Of a stretch of DNA of 64,000 nucleotides, positions 57,462 to 64,000 are shown one piece after another. The notes under the pieces were generated by a model, which was not told where the DNA came from, did not search any database, and saw only the letters and a program-made list of their open reading frames with translations. The DNA is from Planosporangium flavigriseum (GTDB lineage Bacteria; Actinomycetota; Actinomycetes; Mycobacteriales; Micromonosporaceae). The position numbers and the translations under genes are program-made. Each line of letters starts with the position of its first letter. The first letter of the stretch is position 1. Location: the NCBI RefSeq assembly GCF_011947225.1, contig NZ_JAATVW010000007.1, positions 124,001 through 188,000 of the forward strand. The letters run 5' to 3'.

Positions 57462-58424
57462 TCAGCGCGACCGCAGCGCGGGCAGCAGCTCGCGCTCGGC
57501 GAACTCGAGGAACTGCCCCTGGCCCTCGGCGCCCACCTGTACCAGGGCGACGTGCGTGAAGCCGGCGTCGAGAAACTTACGCACCGCGGCGACGTGCTTG
57601 TCCACATTGGGCCCGCAGGGGATCCCCGCCGCCACGTCCTCCTCGCGCACCGCGTCGCTGGCCCGCGCGAACGACCGGGGATTGGGCAGCTCGGCGTTGA
57701 CCGGCCAACTCAGGCCGAACCATCGGAACTGCTCGTACGCAATCTTGCGGCACTGCGCCTCGTCCGGGCCGTAACAGACCGCGACCTGCCCGTACCGCGG
57801 CTTGCCGGTGCCGCCCGCCGCGTCGAACATCTCGCACAGCTCGCGCCGGGGCTCGACGGCGATCATGACGTCGGCGAACTCGCCCGCGAGTTCACATGAG
57901 GACGGGCCGGACACCGCGATCCCGATCGGCACGCCGTTCTCGGGGAGATCCCACAGCTTGGCCTCCGGCGCCTCGAAGTACTCGCCGCCGTGGTGGATCG
58001 TTTCGCCGGCGAGCAGCGGACGGATGATGTCGAGCGCCTCCACGAGCATGTCGTGGCGTTGGGCCACGTGCGGCCAGGCGCCGACGACGTGCTCGTTGAG
58101 GTTCTCACCGGCGCCGAGGCCGAGGGTGAACCGGCCGCCGGACATGACGCCGATCGTCGCCGCCCGCTGCGCGACCACGGCCGGGTGGTAGCGGCGGATC
58201 GGCGAGGTCACGAACGACATCAGTTTGATGGTCGATGTCGAATACGCGACGGCGCCCAGCACCGACCAGGCGTACGGGGAGTGGCCCTGCTCCTCCAGCC
58301 AGGGGTAGTAGTGATCGGAGATGACAGCGAAGTCGAAGCCGGCCCGCTCGGCGCCGATTCCGTCGTTGACCAGCTGGGTCGGTCCGGCCTGTTCGCACAT
58401 CATGGTGTAGCCGAAGGTCGCCAC
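57462..58424 (-). CDS. LLM-class F420-dependent oxidoreductase (FGD-like)
   Basis: 320 residues, GTG 58424 behind GGGAGGAG. Pattern of TIGR03557-type F420 enzymes: FGYTMMCEQAGPTQLVNDGI, DHYYPWLEEQGHSPYAWSVL, TLGLGAGENLNEHVVG. Close to F420-dependent glucose-6-phosphate dehydrogenase relatives; substrate not assignable. 14 bp downstream of recQ. Confidence 0.9.
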   Translation of the reverse strand: MATFGYTMMCEQAGPTQLVNDGIGAERAGFDFAVISDHYYPWLEEQGHSPYAWSVLGAVAYSTSTIKLMSFVTSPIRRYHPAVVAQRAATIGVMSGGRFTLGLGAGENLNEHVVGAWPHVAQRHDMLVEALDIIRPLLAGETIHHGGEYFEAPEAKLWDLPENGVPIGIAVSGPSSCELAGEFADVMIAVEPRRELCEMFDAAGGTGKPRYGQVAVCYGPDEAQCRKIAYEQFRWFGLSWPVNAELPNPRSFARASDAVREEDVAAGIPCGPNVDKHVAAVRKFLDAGFTHVALVQVGAEGQGQFLEFAERELLPALRSR

Positions 58425-58438
58425 GAAGCTCCTCCCGA

Positions 58439-60064
58439 TTAGGTGAGTAGTCCCTGCTCCTCGACGACCGGGACCGACAGGGTCTTGTACCCGACGTCGT
58501 CGAACAGCACCGTCATCTGATCGCCGGAGTAGCGCAGGACGGTTCCGCCGCCCCACTCCGGGTGCGTGACCCGGCTGTGCACCGGATAGGGGCCCGCCTC
58601 GCCGGAGGCCTCCACCTCGCGCGCCGCGCCCGTCAGACAGTTGTCGCAGTGCCCGCACGGTTGGTCCAGATGCTCGCCAAAGTAGGCGAGCAGGGTCTGC
58701 CCGCGGCACGCGGTCGTGTCGGCCAGATTGCGCATCATGTCCAGGCGGGAGCGCTGTACGGTCTGCCGCCGCTGCGCCTGCTCGAGCGCCGCCTCGGCGG
58801 CCTGTTCCAGCGGCGGGGTGTAGGCGGGTGACCGCCACTTGCCGCCCCGGCCGGCCGCCGCCGCGGCGCCGACCTCCTCCAGCAGCGAGAGCAGTTCGCC
58901 GAGTTTGCGGGGGCCCAGCCCGGTCTTCTCCCGAAGCTGCGTACGGGACTTCGGGCCGGCGTGCAGCGCTTCGGCGAGCCGGATGAGGTCGTTCGTCGCC
59001 GGCAGCCCACCGGTGAAGAACTTGCGCAGGCCGGTGTCCTCGGCGCGGTACAACAGGAGCGCCTGGGCCGGTTCGCCGTCCCGGCCGGCCCGGCCGATCT
59101 CCTGGAAGTAGCTGTCAGGGGAGTCGGGCAGCGAGACGTGGTTGACCCAGCGGATGTTCGGTTTGTCGATGCCCATGCCGAACGCGCTGGTCGCGACCAT
59201 CACGGGTACTTCGTCGGCTGCGAACGCCTCGTGGCGGCGCCTACGCTCGCGTACAGCCATCCCGCCGTGGTATGCGGTCGCCGGGATCCCGGTGTCGGTC
59301 AGCCAGGCCGCAAGCTCCTCGGCCGCCCGCCGGGTGGCCACGTAGACGATGCCGGGCGGAGACGACTGCTGGAGGCGGTCGAGCAGGCGCTGCCGGCGCT
59401 GCTCGTCGTCGACGCACTGCACCGCCTCGAGGAACAGGTTGGGCCGGTCCAGCCCGGTGATCACCACCTCCGGGTCGGCGAGGCCCAGCCGACCGATGAT
59501 GTCCTCGCGTACGGGCGGGGAGGCGGTCGCGGTCAGCGCGACGACCGGCGGGTGCCCCAGTTCTCGAATCGCGCGGCCGAGCTGGAGGTAGTCGGGGCGG
59601 AAGTCGTAGCCCCAGGCGGAGATGCAGTGCGCCTCGTCGACGGCGATCAGGCTGGGCCGCGCGGCCCGGATCGCCGCCAGCTTCTCGGGGTCGGCGAGCT
59701 GTTCGGGGGTTACGAAGACGTACTCGACCTGTCCGGACTGCAGCCGCTCCAGCGCGGCGCGCTGTGCCGTCGCGCCCTCCGCCGAGCTGAGCCGTACCGC
59801 GGCGAGGGCGTCGTCGCCGCGCTCCGCGAGCCCGGCGATCTGGTCGGTCTGCAAGGCCAGCAGCGGGGAGACCACGACGGTCGGGCCGGGCAGCAGCGTG
59901 GCGGGTACCTGGTAGATCGCCGACTTGCCGCCGCCGGTCGGCGCCACCACGAGGGCGTCGCGCCCGGCCATCAGGGCGTGCATGGCGATGGCCTGCTCGG
60001 GACGCAGCTCGTCCCAGCCGAATCGCTCGCGCGCGGCGGCGCGCAGCTGAGAGGTGACGTCCAT
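58439..60064 (-). CDS. recQ: RecQ family ATP-dependent DNA helicase
   Basis: 541 residues. Walker A APTGGGKS, DEAH box VDEAHCISAWGYDFRPDY, motifs IV-VI (GMGIDKPNIRWVNH, QEIGRAGRDG), RQC zinc-binding cysteines (CRGQTLLAYFGE, CGHCDNC), and a C-terminal domain (VTHPEWGGGTVLRYSGDQMT) in place of HRDC. DNA repair and recombination. Its start overlaps by 11 bp with an upstream in-frame extension of the divergent radical SAM ORF. Confidence 0.92.
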   Translation of the reverse strand: MDVTSQLRAAARERFGWDELRPEQAIAMHALMAGRDALVVAPTGGGKSAIYQVPATLLPGPTVVVSPLLALQTDQIAGLAERGDDALAAVRLSSAEGATAQRAALERLQSGQVEYVFVTPEQLADPEKLAAIRAARPSLIAVDEAHCISAWGYDFRPDYLQLGRAIRELGHPPVVALTATASPPVREDIIGRLGLADPEVVITGLDRPNLFLEAVQCVDDEQRRQRLLDRLQQSSPPGIVYVATRRAAEELAAWLTDTGIPATAYHGGMAVRERRRRHEAFAADEVPVMVATSAFGMGIDKPNIRWVNHVSLPDSPDSYFQEIGRAGRDGEPAQALLLYRAEDTGLRKFFTGGLPATNDLIRLAEALHAGPKSRTQLREKTGLGPRKLGELLSLLEEVGAAAAAGRGGKWRSPAYTPPLEQAAEAALEQAQRRQTVQRSRLDMMRNLADTTACRGQTLLAYFGEHLDQPCGHCDNCLTGAAREVEASGEAGPYPVHSRVTHPEWGGGTVLRYSGDQMTVLFDDVGYKTLSVPVVEEQGLLT

Positions 60065-60170
60065 CGACTATGCGCCGTACCCGGAAGAGGACTCGCCAAA
60101 CCCTCAGTGGTTCGTGGCGACGCAGTGGGGTAAGGGCCGGAAGGCACCCGGCGGCGAGAGGAGAGCGAGG

Positions 60171-61196
60171 ATGGGTGTGGCGACGGCAGAAACCTGGATC
60201 GATGCGCCTCCGCTGCCCACCGAGTTACAGGTGGAGATCACCTCCGCCTGTAACCTGCGCTGCACGATGTGCCTGGTCAGCTACCGGCCGCCGGTCAACA
60301 AGCTGGTCGGTGCGATGGCACCGGACCTGTTCGCGGGCATCCTCGACGGGGTGCCGACGCTGCAGCGGCTGACCATGCAAGGGCTCGGTGAGCCGCTGCT
60401 GTCGCCGTACCTCGTCGACCAGGTACGGCAGGCCAAGCGGCGCGGGATCACGGTCGGCTTCAACTCCAACATCACGCTGCTGAGCCGGCGGCGGGCCGAC
60501 GAACTCGTCGCGGCCGGCCTCGACTGGCTGCACGTCTCCCTGGACGGGGCCGCCGCCGACACGTACGAGAGCATCCGGAAGGGGTCGACCTTCGACACCG
60601 TCGTCGCCAACCTCACCGGCCTGGTGGCGGCGAAACGGGCCGCGGGGAGCGCGACGCCGTGGCTCCGGGTCGTCTTCGTCGCGATGCGCCGCAACGTCGC
60701 CGAACTGTCCGCCCTGGTCCGGCTGCTGGCCGACATCGGCGTCAACGAGCTACGGGTGCAGAACCTCAGCCACGACTTCTCCGACACCGATCCGTCCGGG
60801 CAGTACGCCGGCATCCGCGAGTTCGCGGCCGCCGACGGGCTGTGGACCTCCCCGGAGTCCGCAGCGGCCGCGCGGAAGGCCTTCGACGCGGCTGAGCGCG
60901 CGGCCGAGGAGCACGGGCTGACCCTGCGCCTGCCCCGGTTGGAGACGGTGCCGCACGAGCCCGGCCGGCCCGGCTGCACCTGGCCCTGGGAGTCGGTCTA
61001 CATCACGAGTCAGGGCGTGGTTCAGCCGTGCTGCATGGTGATGGGGGACGACCGGGTCGCGCTCGGGCGCCTGTCCGAGTCCAGCTTCGCCGAGATCTGG
61101 CATTCACCGGCGTACCGGGACTTCCGCCGGCGGCTCGCGGCCGACGACCCACCCGACGTGTGCCGCGGCTGCGCGCTGTACCAACGGACGTTTTGA
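60171..61196 (+). CDS. Radical SAM/SPASM domain protein
   Basis: 341 residues from ATG 60171, preferred for its SD (GAGAGGAGAGCGAGG); the frame is open back to GTG 60054. Radical SAM motif Cys27-X3-Cys31-X2-Cys34 (CNLRCTMC). The C-terminal SPASM-like cysteines are in GCTWPW, QPCCMV and VCRGCALY. Such enzymes modify peptides or cofactors. The TGA overlaps the ATG of the FAD oxidoreductase (TGATG), so the two form one pathway. Confidence 0.88.
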   Translation: MGVATAETWIDAPPLPTELQVEITSACNLRCTMCLVSYRPPVNKLVGAMAPDLFAGILDGVPTLQRLTMQGLGEPLLSPYLVDQVRQAKRRGITVGFNSNITLLSRRRADELVAAGLDWLHVSLDGAAADTYESIRKGSTFDTVVANLTGLVAAKRAAGSATPWLRVVFVAMRRNVAELSALVRLLADIGVNELRVQNLSHDFSDTDPSGQYAGIREFAAADGLWTSPESAAAARKAFDAAERAAEEHGLTLRLPRLETVPHEPGRPGCTWPWESVYITSQGVVQPCCMVMGDDRVALGRLSESSFAEIWHSPAYRDFRRRLAADDPPDVCRGCALYQRTF

Positions 61197-62788
61197 TGGG
61201 TGAGACGGTAGACGCGGTCGTTATCGGGGCCGGTCCCAACGGTCTGGTCGCGGCGAACATGCTTGTCGACGCGGGCTGGGACGTGATCGTCCTGGAAGCC
61301 ACGGACCACCTGGGCGGCGCGGTGCGCTCGGCGCCCCTCGCCGCGCCCGGCTTCCTGTCCGACGTGTGCAGTTCGTTTTACCCGCTGGGGTACGCGTCAC
61401 CGCCGCTGGCCGCGCTGCGCCTCGACGAGTACGGGCTGCGCTGGACCAACGCCCCGCATGTGCTGGCCCACCTGCTACCCGACGGCCGCGCCGCCGTGCT
61501 CGACCGGGACCTCGACGTCACCGCCGCCTCGCTGGAGGAGTTCGCGCCCGGCGACGGGCGGCGTTGGCGCAGCGAGTACGCGCGGTGGGCCGAGGTGAGC
61601 GACGAACTGCTCGGCGCGCTGCTGACGCCGTTCCCGCCGGTACGCCCGGGCCTCGCCCTGTACCGGCGGCTGCGCACCGCCGGCCTGCTGCGGCTGGCCC
61701 GCTGGTTCCTGCTGCCGGCCCGGATCCTCGGTGAGGAGATGTTCGAGGGCGAGGGCGGCCGGGCGCTGCTCGCCGGCTTGGCGCTGCACACCAACCTGTC
61801 ACCCGTCGAGGTCGGCAGCGGGGTGTACGGGTGGCTGCTGGCGATGCTCGGCCAGCAGTACGGGTTTCCGGTGCCCGTGGGCGGTGCGGGCCGGCTCGCG
61901 GACGCCCTGGTGGACCGGTTGCGCGCCCGGGGCGGGGAGATCCTGCTCGACGCGCCGGTGGACCGGGTGATCGTCGGCGCCGGGCGGGCGCTCGGCGTCC
62001 GCAGCGCCGACGGCCGTCACTGGCGGGCCCGCCGGGCGGTCCTCGCCGACGTGCCGGCGCCGGCCCTCTTTCTCGACCTGGTCGGCGCCGACCGGCTGCC
62101 CGATCGCTTCGTTGACGACCTGCGCCACTTCCGTTGGGACGACGCCACGATCAAGGTGGACTGGGCGCTGTCGGGGCCGGTGCCCTGGGTCAACGAGGCG
62201 GCGCGCCGAGCGGGGACCGTGCACCTGCGCGTGGACACGCCGGGGCTGGTCGACTTCTCGGCCGACCTCGCCGCCGGGCGGGTACCGGAGCGGCCGTTCG
62301 TGCTCGTCGGCCAGATGACCACGGCGGATCCGACCCGGTCGCCCGCCGGCACGGAGGCGATGTGGGCGTACACGCACGTGCCGCGCCGCGAGAAGTGGAC
62401 GGCCGCCGACATCGACCGGCATGTCGAGCGGATCGAGAGGGTCATCGAGCAGTCCGCGCCCGGGTTCCGGGATCTGGTCATCGGCCGGCACGTGACCGGG
62501 CCGGAGCGGATGGAGGCGGAAAACCCCAGCCTGGTCGGCGGCGCGATCAACGGTGGCACGGCCGCGCTGTACCAGTTGCTGTTCCTGCGGCCCGTACCGG
62601 GCCTGGGGCGGGCCGACACCCCGGTCGACAAGCTCTATCTGGCGAGCGCGAGCGCCCACCCGGGCGGGGGCGTACACGGTGGTCCGGGTGCGAACGCCGC
62701 GCGGGCCGCCCTGGCGCGCCACCGGGTAGTGGCCGGCGACCTGTACGCGGCCGGCGTCAAGGCCGCCCAGCGCGCCGTCTACAGCTGA
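61196..62788 (+). CDS. FAD-dependent oxidoreductase (phytoene desaturase/CrtI-like)
   Basis: 530 residues, ATG 61196. FAD-binding motif VVIGAGPNGLVAANMLVDAG near the N-terminus, ATDHLGGAVRSAP, and the CrtI-like C-terminal SAHPGGGVHGGPGANAARAA. Likely NAD(P)/FAD desaturase or amine/diene oxidase. Cotranslated with the radical SAM gene, so its substrate is probably the radical SAM product, not a carotenoid. Its stop begins a 31-bp repeat array. Confidence 0.9.
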   Translation: MGETVDAVVIGAGPNGLVAANMLVDAGWDVIVLEATDHLGGAVRSAPLAAPGFLSDVCSSFYPLGYASPPLAALRLDEYGLRWTNAPHVLAHLLPDGRAAVLDRDLDVTAASLEEFAPGDGRRWRSEYARWAEVSDELLGALLTPFPPVRPGLALYRRLRTAGLLRLARWFLLPARILGEEMFEGEGGRALLAGLALHTNLSPVEVGSGVYGWLLAMLGQQYGFPVPVGGAGRLADALVDRLRARGGEILLDAPVDRVIVGAGRALGVRSADGRHWRARRAVLADVPAPALFLDLVGADRLPDRFVDDLRHFRWDDATIKVDWALSGPVPWVNEAARRAGTVHLRVDTPGLVDFSADLAAGRVPERPFVLVGQMTTADPTRSPAGTEAMWAYTHVPRREKWTAADIDRHVERIERVIEQSAPGFRDLVIGRHVTGPERMEAENPSLVGGAINGGTAALYQLLFLRPVPGLGRADTPVDKLYLASASAHPGGGVHGGPGANAARAALARHRVVAGDLYAAGVKAAQRAVYS

Positions 62789-62857
62789 GCCGAACTACGG
62801 TGAGCCGCACTACGGTTGAGCCGAACTACGGTGAGCCGCACTACGGTTGAGCCGAAC
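62786..62857. repeat. 31-bp tandem repeat across the oxidoreductase stop
   Basis: Two exact 31-bp units (62786-62816, 62817-62847) beginning TGAGCCGAACTACGG plus 10 bp of a third. Each unit is itself two 15-16-bp half-units (GAGCCGAACTACG/GAGCCGCACTACG). The first base is the T of the oxidoreductase TGA; the array also includes the SRPBCC stop. Confidence 0.85.
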
Positions 62858-63323
62858 CCGGCGGAGCACATCGTCCAGAATGGACCGACTGGCGGCGGGT
62901 TGCCAGATCGGCCAAGCGGCGCAGCGACTCCTTGTTGCGCCAGTGCAGAGCGAAGTCGTTGAGCTTGGTGTGCAGCCAGCGCAACGGCCCTTCGGGGAAG
63001 TCCTCGACCATCGTGACCCGGGTCGAGTCGGCGCCGACCGGGGTGAGCGACAGGTGCACCCGGCCCGCGCCCCACGGCCACAATCCCACCCGGAGCAGCA
63101 GCATCCGGTCCTGCTCGCAGTCGACCGCGACGGTCTTGTCGCGTACGGACAGCGGCCACGGCCCGACCTTGTGGTGGATCGCGGTGCCGGGCGAAGGGAA
63201 GCCCCGTTCGACGTAGCGGATGTGGGCGCTGCCGACCACCCAGTCGCTGTAGGTCCACCCGTCGGCGAGGACGGCGAACACCCGGTCCGGGGTCGTATTG
63301 ATCACGTACTCAGTTGTGGCCAC
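62841..63323 (-). CDS. SRPBCC family protein
   Basis: 160 residues, GTG start. START/SRPBCC fold (TTEYVINTTPDRVFAVLADG, VGSAHIRYVERGFPSPGTAI, DSTRVTMVEDFPEGP), binds a hydrophobic ligand. Cytosolic, function unknown. Its last codons lie in the 31-bp repeats; convergent with the FAD oxidoreductase. Confidence 0.85.
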   Translation of the reverse strand: MATTEYVINTTPDRVFAVLADGWTYSDWVVGSAHIRYVERGFPSPGTAIHHKVGPWPLSVRDKTVAVDCEQDRMLLLRVGLWPWGAGRVHLSLTPVGADSTRVTMVEDFPEGPLRWLHTKLNDFALHWRNKESLRRLADLATRRQSVHSGRCAPPGSAQP

Positions 63324-63431
63324 CCGGACAGGATGCCCGCCCCGGCTGGCCCACTAACCGGTTGCGCGGTCCGGGCGTACGGCGGCAGGTAGAGATTCAC
63401 CGATTGGAGATCATGATCATGGAAAGGGAGC

Positions 63432-64000
63432 TTACGGCTGGGTGGTCTCGTGGATCGCCATCTCCTCGGCGGTCGGCCCGCCGCCGTCCGGGCCCGCGTC
63501 CCAGGCGACCGCCTCCTTGATCTTGTCTTCGTGTGCTCCCTCGTCGGGTTCGACGAGACGGCCGATCGGCCGGATCAGGCCGGGAGTCACATCCGGCCGG
63601 TCGTACAGCGAGACGGGGGAGTCGTCGGCCTCCAATGGGGGCTCCTCGGCCAGCCCGACCTCCTGCGGGGGCCGGTCGACCTGGTCGTTGCCCAGGTCGA
63701 CGTTGTCGCCCGGCAGGTTGTCGACCAGTGCGGCCTGTGCGCTCCCGGACGGGCTGGCCAGCTCGCCGCCCTCTTCGACCGGTTCCTCACGGGCCAGCTT
63801 GTACTCCAGCGACTCGCCGAGGCGGCCCTCCTCCGGCGTGACCCCGTACCGGTCGATCGCCATCGGAGCGCGTCCGGGCAGGGGAGCCGGGTCCGGGCCG
63901 TCGGCTTCCCGCGGCGACTCCGCCCTGCTCTCCTCCATCGCTATATGGTCGTCGTCGGCCACCTCCGGCAGTCCCAGGGACTCCGGGTCGGAGATGGGTT
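63432..64000 (-). CDS. DUF5709 domain protein (5' end outside window)
   Basis: At least 189 residues; the frame is open to the right edge (ISDPESLGLPEVADDDHIAM), so the start lies outside. The family core (VTPEEGRLGESLEYKLAREE, GRLVEPDEGAHEDKIKEAVA, GGPTAEEMAIHE) is clear. Acidic, soluble; common and uncharacterised in Actinobacteria. Confidence 0.88.
   Translation of the reverse strand, partial: PISDPESLGLPEVADDDHIAMEESRAESPREADGPDPAPLPGRAPMAIDRYGVTPEEGRLGESLEYKLAREEPVEEGGELASPSGSAQAALVDNLPGDNVDLGNDQVDRPPQEVGLAEEPPLEADDSPVSLYDRPDVTPGLIRPIGRLVEPDEGAHEDKIKEAVAWDAGPDGGGPTAEEMAIHETTQP

Noticed and set aside
60054-60170. N-terminal extension of the radical SAM protein from GTG 60054
   Set aside because: It would overlap the recQ start; ATG 60171 has a strong SD and precedes the conserved domain. 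Not fully excluded.
1-64000. CRISPR array, tRNA or rRNA genes, prophage
   Set aside because: No spaced direct-repeat array, no tRNA cloverleaf or rRNA stretch recognised, and no phage structural genes.

Overview
The window is about 70% G+C with GTG and TTG starts, 4-bp ATGA/GTGA gene overlaps, two F420-type LLM oxidoreductases, a mycosin with PPE/WXG-like partners and a DUF5709 protein. This points to a high-GC actinomycete, most likely Micromonosporaceae (inference from gene content, no marker gene). No rRNA, tRNA or CRISPR array was seen.

Layout. 1-1374: two PH-domain membrane proteins. 1928-20356: a conserved actinobacterial backbone, MoxR-DUF58-VWA, fabG-fabI, ferrochelatase-HAD, DUF3097, NfeD-SPFH. 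This is the same order as moxR1-Rv1480-Rv1481-fabG1-inhA-hemZ-Rv1486c-Rv1487-Rv1488 in Mycobacterium tuberculosis. Between fabI and the ferrochelatase lies about 6.5 kb of accessory DNA: a radical SAM enzyme, a CYTH protein, a membrane protein and a three-gene cassette (EACC1-like protein, caspase fused to a YqgE/AlgH domain, SIR2-domain protein). That cassette looks like a biological-conflict (immunity or programmed-death) system and is the most interesting part of the window.

20419-35578 is metabolic and regulatory: TrmH and PucR; an RpiR-controlled NgcEFG-type amino-sugar ABC importer; a Pol I-like polymerase and a NUDIX hydrolase convergent at their 3' ends; TrkH/TrkA potassium uptake; a LuxR remnant; an amidohydrolase and a YdjM-like protein. 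35789-38232 is a mobile element carrying an IS5-type DDE transposase and an intact TnpB, apparently inserted exactly at the stop codon of a mycosin gene. 38233-41227 is a small type VII secretion satellite without core ecc genes.

41365-44811 holds an LLM/SDR pair and a secreted subtilase. 44880-53218 is a cell-envelope cluster (FnIII protein, MoxR, DUF58, transglutaminase-like protein with all three catalytic residues replaced) plus a TPR-FnIII protein. 53321-57374 is a general-stress island: a SigB/SigF-type sigma factor surrounded by hemerythrin, GSP-like, DUF4190-like and DUF2795 genes, three of which have promoter-like GTTT/GTGT-N15/16-GGGTA sequences. 57462-64000 has an F420 oxidoreductase, RecQ, a radical SAM/SPASM enzyme translationally coupled to a CrtI-like FAD oxidoreductase, an SRPBCC protein and a truncated DUF5709 gene.

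Transcription units are often closed by long perfect hairpins without a U-tract (20364, 28680, 55980, 57395).
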